DNA from: Herpetosiphonaceae bacterium
GTDB lineage: Bacteria > Chloroflexota > Chloroflexia > Chloroflexales > Kallotenuaceae
Assembly (NCBI GenBank): GCA_036374795.1
Contig: DASUTC010000123.1
Location: 54,416 to 118,415, forward strand
Direction of reading: 5' to 3'
Length of the DNA: 64,000 nucleotides
Shown: positions 43,665 to 55,146 of the stretch, in pieces
Numbering within the stretch: position 1 is the first letter of the stretch
Layout: the number at the start of each line of letters is the position of its first letter
Translations under genes and position numbers: made by a program
The notes under the pieces: generated by a model
What the model was told of the DNA's origin: nothing
Seen by the model: only the letters and a program-made list of their open reading frames with translations
The model's database searches: none

Positions 43665-44684
43665 ATGCCCCTGCCATTTCGGCCAAAATGTCAGCCACTT
43701 CATCTAGGACCGCTGCCATACGCTGACGAGACAAAAGCGTGGAACGCCGTCACCCAGCACATGCCAGAGCTACCGGCGCTGCCGCTGCTGGTCGGTGAAG
43801 GAGAGTCGCCAATAGCGCTGGCTGCCGAGGGCTTTGCGGGCATTACGATCAACCATGCCGACATCAGGCTCGACCGGGAGCAGGCGCGGGCCGGGCTGGA
43901 TAAGCTCTACGCCGCCTATCTGCGTGGCACCACGGGCGCTCAGGCACTAGAGCTTGCGGCGCTGCCGCGCATGATGCATATTGAGGCCGCGCTGCGGCGG
44001 GCGCAGGCGCTGTTTGGGCTGGTACACGGCCCGGTCAGCCTGGCACAGATCATCGTCGACGATCAAGCCGAGCCGATCATCAATGAGGCTGAGCTGCTCG
44101 ACGGACTGGCGAAGCATCTGTTCTTACGGCGCTTATGGCTCCAGAGCGCGCTTGAGCGCACCGACAAAGCTGCGATCGTCTGGCTCTACGAGCCGTACCT
44201 GAACGTGGGCGAGTCGACGTTTTGCGCGCAGCCATCCGACGTGCTGCTGGAGGCGCTCGATCAGGCGCTCGGCTACCAGATGCCGCGAGCGCTCTGGATC
44301 GGCCAGGCCGAGGCGACTCTGCTGCTGCCTGAGCACTGGCAGATCGATATCCTGGGCCTGCCCTTGCCGCAGCCGGAGCAGATCGAGACGATCGGGCCGT
44401 GTATCGCCCAGCTTCTCGCGAAGAAAACGGCGCTTGCCTGGGGCATCGTACCGGCCACGGCTGAGGGGCTGCGCAGCGCGACGGTGGGGCGGCTGGCCGC
44501 GCGCTTTGAAGCGTGGCTGCGCGCGCTGCAAAGCGTGGGAGTATCAACCGCCGATGTGGTGGGCGCATCGGTGATTATGCCTGAGGACACACTGGCCTAT
44601 CTTGAAACCGCCGACGCCGAGCGTGCGCTGGCGCTGACCGCAGAGCTATCGTCGCTGATTCGACAGTCATACGGAGTAGATTAG
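43665..44684 (+). CDS. MetE/UROD-fold protein (core methionine-synthase-like)
   Basis: 339 residues, ATG at 43665, 15 bp after mtnA. The opening PLPFRPKCQPLHLGPLPYAD and GITINHADIRLDREQARAGL resemble the C-terminal barrel of cobalamin-independent methionine synthase and related UROD-like proteins, including GLVHGPVSLAQIIVDD. I cannot find the HxC ... C zinc ligands of MetE. It may therefore be a related but different enzyme, or a core-MetE with altered ligands. Position behind a SAM riboswitch supports a methionine role. The enzyme activity is uncertain. Confidence 0.65.
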   Translation: MPLPFRPKCQPLHLGPLPYADETKAWNAVTQHMPELPALPLLVGEGESPIALAAEGFAGITINHADIRLDREQARAGLDKLYAAYLRGTTGAQALELAALPRMMHIEAALRRAQALFGLVHGPVSLAQIIVDDQAEPIINEAELLDGLAKHLFLRRLWLQSALERTDKAAIVWLYEPYLNVGESTFCAQPSDVLLEALDQALGYQMPRALWIGQAEATLLLPEHWQIDILGLPLPQPEQIETIGPCIAQLLAKKTALAWGIVPATAEGLRSATVGRLAARFEAWLRALQSVGVSTADVVGASVIMPEDTLAYLETADAERALALTAELSSLIRQSYGVD

Positions 44685-44746
44685 CAAGTACCAGGGGCGC
44701 GCATCTTCTCAGGCTGCGGCGTTTGGTGCTTGAAGAGGGAGTAACC

Positions 44747-45724
44747 GTGCAGATCATCGTCACCGGGTCGATCGCCTACGACTATATCATGGTCTTTCCG
44801 GGGCAGTTCAAAGATCATATCTTGCCCGATAAGATGCACATCTTGAGCGTGTCGTTCCTGGTCGACTCGCTCAAGCGGCTACGTGGCGGCACCGCGCCCA
44901 ACATCGCCTATAACCTGGCGCTGCTGCGCGAGCGCCCGACCGTGGTGGGCACCGTCGGCGAGGATTTCGCCGAGTATCGTGCCTGGCTGGATTCGCGCGG
45001 CATCGACACCAGCGGCATCCGCGAGATCGCGGGCGAGTTTACGGCGTCGTGCTTCATCAACACCGATCTTCAGGATAACCAGATCACGGCGTTCTACGCC
45101 GGTGCGATGGCGCATGCCGCGTCGATCTCGTTCCACGACAGCGAGCACGCCGAGGCCGATCTGGTGATTATCGCGCCCAACGACCCGGCGGCGATGAACC
45201 GCTACGCGACGGAATGTACCGCGCTTGGCATTCCCTACCTGTACGATCCATCGATGCAGGCACCGCGCATGACCGCCGAGGAGCTGGAGGCGGGCTTCCG
45301 AGGGGCGAAGATCCTGACCGGCAATGACTACGAGTTCGGCATGATGGCCGAGAAGCTGCGCATCACCGAGGAGCAGTTGCGCCGCTGCGTGCCGATCACG
45401 ATCATGACCAGAGGCGAGGCCGGGGCGCTGCTGACCGTCGAGGGCGAAGAGTTCGAGATCCCGGCGGCCAGGGCGCGGCAGGTCGTCGATCCGACCGGCG
45501 CGGGCGATGCCTTCCGCGCGGGCTTTGTCAAAGGTATGGTTCGAGGATTCTCGTGGCCCGTCGTCGGGCGCATGGCGGCGCTGAGCGCGGTCTATGCGAT
45601 CGAGCACGCCGGAACGCAGCAGCACAGCTACACCATCGCCGAGTTCGTCGAGCGCTACCGCGAGAACTTCGGCAGCTCTGAGGAGGTCGAGTCGCTGCTC
45701 GATGAGACTCCGGTCACGGCTTAA
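44747..45724 (+). CDS. PfkB family kinase, probable adenosine kinase
   Basis: 325 residues from the GTG at 44747, which has GAGGGAG upstream. A ribokinase-fold sugar or nucleoside kinase: MQIIVTGSIAYDYIMVFPGQ at the start, GGTAPNIAYNLALL and VVDPTGAGDAFRAGFVKGM with the catalytic Asp and anion hole. It sits directly before ahcY and metK. Phosphorylating adenosine would pull the reversible AhcY reaction forward. That reading rests on family plus context; the substrate is not proven. Confidence 0.85.
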   Translation: MQIIVTGSIAYDYIMVFPGQFKDHILPDKMHILSVSFLVDSLKRLRGGTAPNIAYNLALLRERPTVVGTVGEDFAEYRAWLDSRGIDTSGIREIAGEFTASCFINTDLQDNQITAFYAGAMAHAASISFHDSEHAEADLVIIAPNDPAAMNRYATECTALGIPYLYDPSMQAPRMTAEELEAGFRGAKILTGNDYEFGMMAEKLRITEEQLRRCVPITIMTRGEAGALLTVEGEEFEIPAARARQVVDPTGAGDAFRAGFVKGMVRGFSWPVVGRMAALSAVYAIEHAGTQQHSYTIAEFVERYRENFGSSEEVESLLDETPVTA

Positions 45725-45796
45725 GTCCAATGCCCAGGATCGCGTGATTCTGGATACTCAATGTACACAGTGTGGTATATCCATAAGGAGAGATGA

Positions 45797-47062
<1,266 letters not shown>

Positions 47063-47146
47063 GCATCGTCGAGCGCGTGGGTGCCAGGCGCGGAATCAGC
47101 CGATTTCGGCTCCTGGTGCCCATCTACCGACCCAAGGAGTACCTGC

Positions 47147-47509
47147 ATGCAGCCCTACAACGAGCCGCCCTCATACACTGTCCCGCCGGCATCATCGAAC
47201 CTGCCCGCCCGCTACGTCGGCAATCAAAAAGATATGATGGCCTTTATCGCGATGGTCGCCGGAGCGGGACTGTTGGCGACAAGCTGCATTCCCGGCTTTA
47301 GCTGTATCCTGCCGATCTTTGCGCTGGTGGGAGGCATTATCGGGCTGCGCGGTGCCGATCAGGCCGTCGATCCGAACCGTACGCGCACCTATTCCTGGGT
47401 GGCGATCATCAGCGGCGCGCTGATCCTGTTGTTCTTTATCGCAATCGCGGTCTTCTATGGCGCGATCATTATCGCCGCGTTTCAGGAAGCAGCCAACCAA
47501 GAGTTTTAA
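47147..47509 (+). CDS. Small DUF4190-like membrane protein
   Basis: 120 residues, ATG at 47147 with CCAAGGAG. A Pro/Ser-rich N-terminus (MQPYNEPPSYTVPPASSN) and two membrane segments: MMAFIAMVAGAGLLATSCI to LVGGIIGLRGADQAV, and a second, VAIISGALILLFFIAIAVFY. The layout resembles DUF4190-type membrane proteins. It is embedded between ahcY and metK and is probably cotranscribed. Function unknown. Confidence 0.75.
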   Translation: MQPYNEPPSYTVPPASSNLPARYVGNQKDMMAFIAMVAGAGLLATSCIPGFSCILPIFALVGGIIGLRGADQAVDPNRTRTYSWVAIISGALILLFFIAIAVFYGAIIIAAFQEAANQEF

Positions 47510-47530
47510 AAGATACTAAGGAAATGAGTG

Positions 47531-48742
47531 ATGGGAACTACGTTTACTGATGCTCCACAGCTTTTTCTGACCTCCGAGTCGGTCACTGAGGGGCATCCCG
47601 ATAAAATCTGCGATCAGATTTCTGACGCGATTCTGGACGCGCTGCTGGCCCAAGATCCGCGCTCGCGGGTCGCATGCGAGACGGCGACGACGACCGGCCT
47701 GGTGGTGGTGCTCGGCGAGGTGACGACCGAGGGCTATGTCGAGGTGCAGGATGTCGTGCGGCGGGTGATCACCGAGATCGGCTATACCCACAGCGACTAC
47801 GGCTTCGACGCTCATACCTGCGGCGTGATGGTCGCGCTGCACGGACAGTCCGCCGACATCGCGCTCGGCGTCGACAAGGCGCTTGAGGCCAAGTCGGGCG
47901 AGATGACCGAGGCCGAGGTCGAGGCGGTCGGCGCGGGCGACCAGGGCATGATGTTCGGCTTCGCCTGCAACGAGTCGCCGGAGCTGATGCCGCTGACGAT
48001 CGCGCTGGCGCATCGGCTGACCCGCCGCCTGTCGGAGGCGCGCAAGTCGGGCCAGATCGGCTACCTGCGGCCCGACGGCAAGGCGCAGGTGACGATCGAG
48101 TATGCCTATGGCGTGCCCAAGCGCGTCGATACGGTGCTGGTGTCCACGCAGCACGACGCGGGCGTGTCGCAGGAGCAGATCCGCCACGACGTGATCGAGC
48201 ATATCATCAAGGCGGTTATTCCTGAGGATCTGCTCGACGAGAAGACCAAGTACTTCGTCAACCCGACCGGGCGCTTCGTAGTGGGCGGGCCGATGGGCGA
48301 CGCGGGCCTGACCGGACGCAAGATTATCGTCGATAGCTACGGCGGCATCGCGCGGCACGGCGGCGGCGCGTTCTCCGGCAAAGATCCGACGAAGGTCGAC
48401 CGCTCGGCGGCCTACGCGGCGCGCTACGTTGCCAAGAACATCGTCGCGGCGGGCCTGGCCGACCGCTTCGAGGTGCAGCTTTCGTACGCGATCGGCGTTG
48501 CCAGGCCGCTCTCGATCAGCGTCGAAACCTTCGGCACGGGCAAGGTCGCCGACGAGGTGCTCCAACGCCTGATCAACGAGCACTTCGATCTGCGTCCCGG
48601 CGCGATCATCCGCGACCTGGACCTGCGCCGCCCGATCTACCGCAGCACGGCTGCCTACGGTCACTTTGGCCGCGACGACATCGACGCGCCCTGGGAGCGA
48701 ATCGATAAGGTAGACGCGCTGCGCAAAGCGTCGGGGATTTAA
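47531..48742 (+). CDS. metK: S-adenosylmethionine synthetase
   Basis: 403 residues. It makes SAM from methionine and ATP. Start at the ATG at 47531 with AAGGAAATGA ahead; a GTG just before is possible. Motifs: [53 protein letters not shown] and [20 protein letters not shown], all intact. It is the last visible gene of the SAM-related cluster and ends at a long low-complexity hairpin. Confidence 0.98.
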   Translation: MGTTFTDAPQLFLTSESVTEGHPDKICDQISDAILDALLAQDPRSRVACETATTTGLVVVLGEVTTEGYVEVQDVVRRVITEIGYTHSDYGFDAHTCGVMVALHGQSADIALGVDKALEAKSGEMTEAEVEAVGAGDQGMMFGFACNESPELMPLTIALAHRLTRRLSEARKSGQIGYLRPDGKAQVTIEYAYGVPKRVDTVLVSTQHDAGVSQEQIRHDVIEHIIKAVIPEDLLDEKTKYFVNPTGRFVVGGPMGDAGLTGRKIIVDSYGGIARHGGGAFSGKDPTKVDRSAAYAARYVAKNIVAAGLADRFEVQLSYAIGVARPLSISVETFGTGKVADEVLQRLINEHFDLRPGAIIRDLDLRRPIYRSTAAYGHFGRDDIDAPWERIDKVDALRKASGI

Positions 48743-48750
48743 ACAAACAG

Positions 48751-48895
48751 GCTCACAAAGAACAAAGAACAGCAGGCACTTTCACCTGCCGTGTTCTTTG
48801 TTCTTTGTGCTTGGGCAGGCCCTCACCCCCGGCCTCACGGCCCCTTGTTCTCTTGTTCTTTATTCTTTCGTTCCGGCCTGACGGCCTGTGTTCTT
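48751..48895. repeat. Low-complexity block with long perfect hairpin after metK
   Basis: CACAAAGAACAAAGAAC (48754-48770) and its exact reverse complement (48793-48809) enclose an inner GCAGG/CCTGC stem. Then follow a piece of the GC repeat (CAGGCCCTCACCCCC) and more TTGTTCTCTTGTTC text. It probably ends the metK transcript. Confidence 0.8.
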
Positions 48896-48901
48896 CAGCC
48901 T

Positions 48902-49303
48902 ATGTCACAGCTACCATTCGATCGCCTGATGCGCGAGCTAGCCGCGTACCTGGGCACGCCGATCAGCTTTGAGCGCGGCATCTACCGCCTGATCGTGCCG
49001 CTGCTCGCAGGACGGCAACAAGAAGTCAGCGCCTCGATCCGCAACGACGACGACGGACGGCCTATCATTGTGTTTGTCTCGACGATCGGCGAGGCGCGGC
49101 GGGGCATCGAGCCGTGGAGCCTGCTGCGCGCCAATAGCGAGCCGATCTACTGCCGCGCGGCGCTGCTGGGCAACATGCTCGCGGTGATCGCCTGCCAACT
49201 GCTGCATACCGCGCAGGCCGAGGAAGTGTTGCTGATCCTGCGCGAGGTGGCGCAGTTCGCCGATCGGCTTGAGCGCCAGCTCTACTCCGGCGATCTGTTC
49301 TAA
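48902..49303 (+). CDS. YbjN / secretion-chaperone-fold-like hypothetical protein
   Basis: 133 residues. FDRLMRELAAYLGTPIS, then IVFVSTIGEARRGIEPWSLL, ANSEPIYCRAALLGNMLAVI and ILREVAQFADRLERQLYSGD. The order of strand, LLR-N loop, helix and final LE-x-LxxxD-x-F tail resembles the YbjN and type III secretion chaperone-like fold. The assignment is by pattern only. The ATG at 48902 sits immediately after a low-complexity block and lacks a ribosome site. Confidence 0.6.
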   Translation: MSQLPFDRLMRELAAYLGTPISFERGIYRLIVPLLAGRQQEVSASIRNDDDGRPIIVFVSTIGEARRGIEPWSLLRANSEPIYCRAALLGNMLAVIACQLLHTAQAEEVLLILREVAQFADRLERQLYSGDLF

Positions 49304-49362
49304 AATCAAGATTGTTGGTGGGGACACGGCGGTGCCGTGCCCCTGGTGTTATCGTGTGCCGG

Positions 49363-50145
49363 CTAGCCGCGAACCAGCGACTCGCCGCCGTCGATCCATA
49401 GCTCGGTGCCGGTGATATGCTTTGAGGCATCGGAGGCGAGAAACAGCACCAGATCGGCCACCTCCTCCGACGTGCCGGGCTCTCCGCCAGTCAAAAGCTG
49501 CCCGCCCTCTTCGATCTCGATCTTTGGCCGAATCGATTCGATGTCGCGCTGCTCCGTGCTTTGATCGATATTCGTCTCGATCGCGCCGGGGCAGATCACG
49601 TTGACGCGCACCTTATGCGGCGCCAGCTCCACCGCTATCATCTTGGTAAAGGCTACCTGCGCCGCTTTGGTACACGAGTAGGCCGTCGCGCCGGTATTGC
49701 TGAAGATGCGCGTGCCGTTCACCGACGACGTGACGATCACCGAGCCGCCCTGCTTTTTCAGGTAGGGCACGGCGTACTTGACCGTCAAAAACGTGCCTTT
49801 GAGATTCGTGTCGATCGTCCGATCCCACTCGTCGGGCTCAAGCTCCTCCAGCGGTGCCCACACGCCGTTGATCCCCGCGTTGGCAAACACGATGTCGATG
49901 CGGCCCCAGCGCTCGACGATCTGCTGCACCGCCCGCTGCATCTGCTCCGGCTGCGAGATGTCGGCTACGAGCGGCATCGCCTCGCCGTCGCTCTGCTTGA
50001 TCTGATCGACCGTCGCTTGCAGCTCGTCCTCGGTATGTCCCAGCGCCGCGATCTTCGCGCCCTGCCGCGCCAGCAGGAGCGCCGCCGCCTTGCCGATCCC
50101 GGAGCCCGCTCCGGTGATCAGCGCTACTTTATCCGCCAGTTGCAT
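49363..50145 (-). CDS. SDR family oxidoreductase
   Basis: 260 residues, ATG at 50145 with GGAAGGATGGAG upstream. Classical short-chain dehydrogenase: cofactor motif ITGAGSGIGKAAALLLARQG, NAG in IVFANAGINGVWAPLEEL, catalytic Ser in VIVTSSVNGTRI and the YxxxK in TAYSCTKAAQVAF. The C-terminal HITGTELWIDGGESLVRG is typical. The acidic end of strand 2 is replaced by GHTE, leaving NAD/NADP preference open. Substrate unknown. Confidence 0.92.
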   Translation of the reverse strand: MQLADKVALITGAGSGIGKAAALLLARQGAKIAALGHTEDELQATVDQIKQSDGEAMPLVADISQPEQMQRAVQQIVERWGRIDIVFANAGINGVWAPLEELEPDEWDRTIDTNLKGTFLTVKYAVPYLKKQGGSVIVTSSVNGTRIFSNTGATAYSCTKAAQVAFTKMIAVELAPHKVRVNVICPGAIETNIDQSTEQRDIESIRPKIEIEEGGQLLTGGEPGTSEEVADLVLFLASDASKHITGTELWIDGGESLVRG

Positions 50146-50204
50146 CGCTCCATCCTTCCAAACCTTAGCCAGAATGTCGGCGTTTGTAAGCAAGCTACAT
50201 ACCA

Positions 50205-50242
50205 GCACCACCGGCATACGCCGTGAGCGCAGCCGGTGGTGC
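50205..50242 (-). terminator. Hairpin at the end of the SDR promoter and exporter operon
   Basis: A perfect 11-bp inverted repeat GCACCACCGGC/GCCGGTGGTGC with a 16-nt loop; no T tract. It lies after the exporter ATPase stop. Confidence 0.5.
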
Positions 50243-50268
50243 GTGAGATCTTGGTTTGCTGGTTGCGG

Positions 50269-50997
<729 letters not shown>

Positions 50998-51036
50998 CGT
51001 GCTGCACTCCTTAGTTTCGGGTTCCAAGTTTCACGT

Positions 51037-51093
51037 TCAGGCCCTCACCCCAGGCCGGGTGCCGGACCCAAAGGGTACCCCGGCATGGCACCC
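51037..51093. repeat. Dispersed GC-rich repeat, copy B
   Basis: Begins GTTCAGGCCCTCACCCC, then GGGTGCC, a 23-bp core (51065-51087) and GCACCC. Core orientation equals copy A and is opposite to copy C. It sits just before the ABC ATPase gene's ribosome site. Confidence 0.85.
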
Positions 51094-51150
51094 GCATAGC
51101 GCCCGTGCTTTGTTCCTTTGTGTGGTTCTTGGTGTGCCCAGAGGGCACCC
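51094..51150. repeat. Low-complexity CTTTGTTCCTTTG run with GCCCAGAGGGCACCC
   Basis: Contains TTTGTTCCTTTGTGTGG and the 15-bp GCCCAGAGGGCACCC (51136-51150), which recurs at 60715-60729 in the same setting. Confidence 0.75.
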
Positions 51151-51170
51151 GCTTTGCTCGTTCATCCCCG

Positions 51171-52454
51171 TCACTCGTACCTCAGCGCCTGGATCGGATT
51201 GAGCCGCGCCGCGCGCAGCGCCGGGTAGATCCCGAAGAAGAGGCCGACCGCCGCCGAGAAGCCGACGGCCAGCACCACCGCGCCGGGCGTCACGATCGGC
51301 GTGATATACTCGGCGAAGAAGTAGCCGATCAGGCTGGCCGTGGCATAGCCCAGGCCCAGGCCGATCATGCCGCCGAGGATGCTCATTACCAGCGCCTCGA
51401 TCAGAAATTGGCGCAGAATATCGCGCCGCTTAGCTCCGACCGCCTTGCGCAGGCCGATCTCTTTGGTGCGCTCCGTCACCGAGACGAGCATAATGTTCAT
51501 CACGCCGATGCCGCCGACGAAGAGCGAGATGCCTGCAATCGCGCCCAGAAAGACCGTGAGCGTCGTCGTCACCGTGTTGAAGGTCGAGAGCAGCGACGCC
51601 TGGCTGAAGACCGTAAAATCATCTTCCTCGCCGTCGTCGGAGAGCGCATGCCGCCGCCGCATAAGCTGCTCGGTCTTGCGCTGCGCCAGATCGACCTCCT
51701 CCGCGGTTCGCACCTGGAGCAGAATGCCCGACACCTGATAGCTGGCCGAGGTCGTCGCGCGACCGCCGAAGAGGATGCGATAGCCGGTGTTGAGCGGCAC
51801 GTAGACCATCGAGTCCTCGTTGCTCAGGCCGCCGCTCTTCTCCAGCACGCCCACCACCTTCATCGCCTGGCCCTTGAGCCGCACCGTCTCGCCGATCGGA
51901 TCGAGCGTGCCGAAGATCTCCTCCGCCAGCGTCGCGCCGAGCACCACCACATTACGCGCCGCCTCGTCCATCTGCTCGGTGATAAACTGGCCGCGCGCGA
52001 TCTTGAGATTACGCACGATCGCGTACTCCTCGGTCGCGCCCGTCACCTGAACGTCGCGGCTGACATCGCCGCCGACGATCTTGGCCGAGCCCTGGAAGAG
52101 CGGTGTGACATACTGGATTTCGGGCACCGAGCGGCGAATCGCCTCGGCGTCTTCGAGCGTCAGCTCATTGGAGGTTGTGTCGATGCCGCGCCGTGGCTGG
52201 CCGGGATTGACCGACAGCAGATTGGTGCCGATGCCCTCGACCTGATCGGTGATCGCCTTTTGCGCGCCGTTGCCGATCGAGATCAGCGAAACCACCGACC
52301 ACACGCCGATGATGATGCCCAGCATCGTCAGAAAGGTCCGCAGCTTATTCGAGCGCAGACTTTCCAGCGCGATGCGCACGCTCTCCCAGACGCCAAGCGA
52401 CGGAAGAAACCCGCCCACGCGCGGCAGACGCCGTAATTGTTCAGTTCGTGCCAT
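51171..52454 (-). CDS. MacB-like ABC permease (FtsX fold)
   Basis: 427 residues. N-terminal helix FLTMLGIIIGVWSVVSLI, a large extracytoplasmic MacB periplasmic-core domain (about 65-290), then three helices around FVGGIGVMNIMLVSVTERTK, the family signature, and a cytoplasmic LRKAVGAKRRDILRQFLIE loop. The ribosome site before the ATG at 52454 is weak. It follows the adaptor gene by 27 bp, so it is in the same operon. Confidence 0.94.
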   Translation of the reverse strand: MARTEQLRRLPRVGGFLPSLGVWESVRIALESLRSNKLRTFLTMLGIIIGVWSVVSLISIGNGAQKAITDQVEGIGTNLLSVNPGQPRRGIDTTSNELTLEDAEAIRRSVPEIQYVTPLFQGSAKIVGGDVSRDVQVTGATEEYAIVRNLKIARGQFITEQMDEAARNVVVLGATLAEEIFGTLDPIGETVRLKGQAMKVVGVLEKSGGLSNEDSMVYVPLNTGYRILFGGRATTSASYQVSGILLQVRTAEEVDLAQRKTEQLMRRRHALSDDGEEDDFTVFSQASLLSTFNTVTTTLTVFLGAIAGISLFVGGIGVMNIMLVSVTERTKEIGLRKAVGAKRRDILRQFLIEALVMSILGGMIGLGLGYATASLIGYFFAEYITPIVTPGAVVLAVGFSAAVGLFFGIYPALRAARLNPIQALRYE

Positions 52455-52481
52455 ATCTCGCTCGCTTTGCTACGTTGTGCC

Positions 52482-54551
52482 CTACTGCTGGGCCGTCGGA
52501 GCCGAGCCGAGCACGGCTATCTGGTCGCCTTCCCTCAGGCCGTCGATCACTTCCGCCTCGATGTCGTTGCTCAGCCCGACGCGAATCTCACGGTCCACGA
52601 AGCCGGTGCCCTGCTTGAGCCGCACGAAGCGCCTAGTGCCGACGCTGCGAATAGCGCTGGCCGGAATGATCAGCACGCTCTTCTGCTCCAGCGTCGCGAT
52701 CTCGACCGAGGCGTTCATGCCCACGCGGATCGCCTCATTCTGCTTCGGCAGATCGACCCGCACTCGGTAGGTCGTCACATTCTGGACCACCGTAGCGGCT
52801 GGCGCGATATAGCTGACCGTGCCGGTGATGATCCCGGTGCCGAGCGCATCGATCACCACCTGCGCCGCCTGGCCTTTGCGGAGCTGAGCGACATCCCGCT
52901 CGCTGACGTTGACATCGAGATAGAGCTTGCTATCGTCCACAACCGTCATCGGCGCGCCGCTCGCTCCGGTCGTCGTGGCGCTATCGCCGATCGAGATATT
53001 CACCGTGGTGATAACGCCGTCGAAGGGCGCGCGCAGCACCGCCTTGTCGCGGCTCAGCTTGGCGGCGTTCAACTGCGCCTGCGCCTGGCTGACTCCGGCC
53101 TCGGCGATGCTGACATCCGAAACCGACGCGCCCGCCGACAGCTTATCGAGCTGCGCCTGGGCCTGATCCACCTGCGCCTGAGCCGCCGCGATGTCGGCAG
53201 CGCTGCCGCCCTGCCTGAGCTTCTGCGCCTGCGCCTGGGCCTGATCCACCTGGGCGCGTGCGGCGGCAATATCGGCGGCGGTCCCGCCCTGCCTGAGCTT
53301 CTGCAACTGTGCCCGCGCCTGATCGAGCTGCGCCTGGGCCGATGCCACATCTGCCGCGCTGCCGCCCTGCCTGAGCTTCTGCAACTGTGCCCGCGCCTGA
53401 TCGAGCTGCGCCTGCGCCTGCGCGACCGATGTATCCTTGGGACCTTTCAGCAGCTCGTTGAGCTGCGTCTGCGCGTCGTCAACCTGCGCCTGTGCGGTGG
53501 CAACATCGTTGATCTCTTGCTGCCTGGCGTTGTCATAGGCGATCCTGGCCTGCTCCAGCCGCGACTCGGCCTGCCGCAGTTGCAGCTCGGCGGTTTGCAG
53601 CACCTCGGCGTACTGCTGTTTGGCGAGATCCTCGGCGGCGCTGGTGCTAAAAGGCTGTCCGGTCTTGGGATCGATGCCGCTCTGCGCCTGCTGATTGTCC
53701 CAGTAGGCGCTGCTGTAGGTATTCTGGGCCAGCCGCACGGCATCCGCCGCCTGCTCCATGCTCTGCTGCGCCGACGACTTATTGGCCGAGGTCGCCGCCG
53801 CCGTTTTCTGGTAGCTCTGCTGCGCCTGCGTGAGCCGCGCCTGGGCCGCGCTGACCTGATCGGGCGATGGGCCGCGCTGGGCTGCCGCAAGCTGTGCCTC
53901 GGCGGCGCGCACGGCGGCTTCGGCGTTCGCGATGTCGGCGGGCGTGATGTTGCCCGTCCGCGCGCGTTGCAGCCCGGCCTCGGCGGCGCGCACGGCGGCC
54001 TCGGCGTTCGCGATGTCGGCGGGTGTGATGTTGCCCGTCCGCGCGCGGGTCAGGCCCGCCTGCGCGTTGCGGACGGCGGCCTCGGCGCCGGCAATATCGG
54101 CTTTGGTCGCATTGCCGGTGCGGGCTTTGTCGAGCTGCGCGTTGGCGGCTGCTACAGCCGCCTGCTGCGCGGCCAGATCTTGCTCCGTGGCATTGCCGCT
54201 CCTGGCCTGCTCCAGCCGCGCCTGAGCGCTCTTGAGATTAGCCTCCGCCTGCAACACCTGCTGCTCCAGATCGCGCGGATCGAGCGCTGCCAGCTCCTGG
54301 CCCTGCTTGACCGACTGGCCTTCCGTCACAAAGATCTTCTCGACCGTGCCCACGCCGGTCACGCCAAAGGTCAGATCGGCAGACTGTAACGGCTGCACCG
54401 TGCCGCTGCTGCTGACCGTTACCTTAAGATCGCCGCGCCGGACGGTCGTTGTCTCAGAGTCGGCAGGATTGGCCGGTGGACCACCTGCACACGCGCTTAA
54501 CGCAAGTGCCACCATCAGCACTGGAGCTATCCGTTGTAACTGCTTGATCAT
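52482..54551 (-). CDS. MacA/HlyD-like adaptor lipoprotein with enlarged repetitive coiled coil
   Basis: 689 residues, much longer than the usual 350-450 for adaptors. Lipobox LALSAC (Cys21). A biotinyl-lipoyl half (about 40-100) leads to a very long helical hairpin (about 100-470) before the second lipoyl half (VLRAPFDGVITTVNISIGDS) and beta-barrel. The helix arms contain near-identical segments: GNITPADIANAEAAVRAAEA twice and QLDQARAQLQKLRQGGSAAD about three times. The hairpin normally reaches towards an outer channel or tunnel partner. The envelope context decides its use. The operon order is adaptor, permease, ATPase. Confidence 0.9.
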   Translation of the reverse strand: MIKQLQRIAPVLMVALALSACAGGPPANPADSETTTVRRGDLKVTVSSSGTVQPLQSADLTFGVTGVGTVEKIFVTEGQSVKQGQELAALDPRDLEQQVLQAEANLKSAQARLEQARSGNATEQDLAAQQAAVAAANAQLDKARTGNATKADIAGAEAAVRNAQAGLTRARTGNITPADIANAEAAVRAAEAGLQRARTGNITPADIANAEAAVRAAEAQLAAAQRGPSPDQVSAAQARLTQAQQSYQKTAAATSANKSSAQQSMEQAADAVRLAQNTYSSAYWDNQQAQSGIDPKTGQPFSTSAAEDLAKQQYAEVLQTAELQLRQAESRLEQARIAYDNARQQEINDVATAQAQVDDAQTQLNELLKGPKDTSVAQAQAQLDQARAQLQKLRQGGSAADVASAQAQLDQARAQLQKLRQGGTAADIAAARAQVDQAQAQAQKLRQGGSAADIAAAQAQVDQAQAQLDKLSAGASVSDVSIAEAGVSQAQAQLNAAKLSRDKAVLRAPFDGVITTVNISIGDSATTTGASGAPMTVVDDSKLYLDVNVSERDVAQLRKGQAAQVVIDALGTGIITGTVSYIAPAATVVQNVTTYRVRVDLPKQNEAIRVGMNASVEIATLEQKSVLIIPASAIRSVGTRRFVRLKQGTGFVDREIRVGLSNDIEAEVIDGLREGDQIAVLGSAPTAQQ

Positions 54552-54895
54552 ACGCTTGCGACTCCAATGAGCATACTGTAGCGGAGCACAGCGGCAGGCG
54601 CGAGTTCTTGTCTGCCATGAGCCGCGCTGATTGTGCCTGTTTGTGTTAGCCGGCAGCGCTGCATCGTCGGTTCTGATCGGCGCTGCGGCACTATCTTATA
54701 GTTTCAACCAAAACAGCGCTAGAAAGATCGCAAAAAGTGTTACCGTCTGTTACCAGCAGTGATCGGCGGGGCATCGACGTTTGTGTAGCACACACATCCA
54801 TACTGTTGTACCCCGCACCGCGCACTATGACGCCGCGATCGATTCGTGGGTTGCACTCGGCATCAGGGAGCATATTCGGGCAACTGGGTTTCGCG

Positions 54896-54966
54896 TTCAG
54901 GCTCTCACCCCGGGCCGGGTGCCCATGCCGGGGTACCCTTTGGGTCTGGCACCCGCATGGCACCCG
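54896..54966. repeat. Dispersed GC-rich repeat, copy C with inverted core
   Basis: Begins CGTTCAGGCTCTCACCCC and GGGTGCC like copy B, but the 23-bp core (54924-54946) is the exact reverse complement of the core in B, and the right flank TGGCACCCGCATGGCACCC runs the same way again. Bases 54931-54954 are the exact reverse complement of the GGGTGCCAGACCC part of copy A. Confidence 0.85.
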
Positions 54967-55146
54967 GTTCTCGGTTCTCCCCCTTGTTCTCCGCCCGCAA
55001 ACATGCGGCACACAGCTTGCTAGGTACCAGAAAACTGCACGTGCATCCTTGACGGAGCTGCCGATAGCACGCAATCACCGAGTTCAGGCACAGGGCTGAA
55101 AGCTAGCAGCACAAGCCGCAGATGCATAGGGGGTGATACCCTCTGC

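Noticed and set aside
52437..54389. 650-residue ORF on the plus strand opposite the adaptor gene
   Set aside because: It is the antisense shadow of a repetitive coding sequence; its repeats mirror the adaptor repeats, and it lacks a ribosome site.
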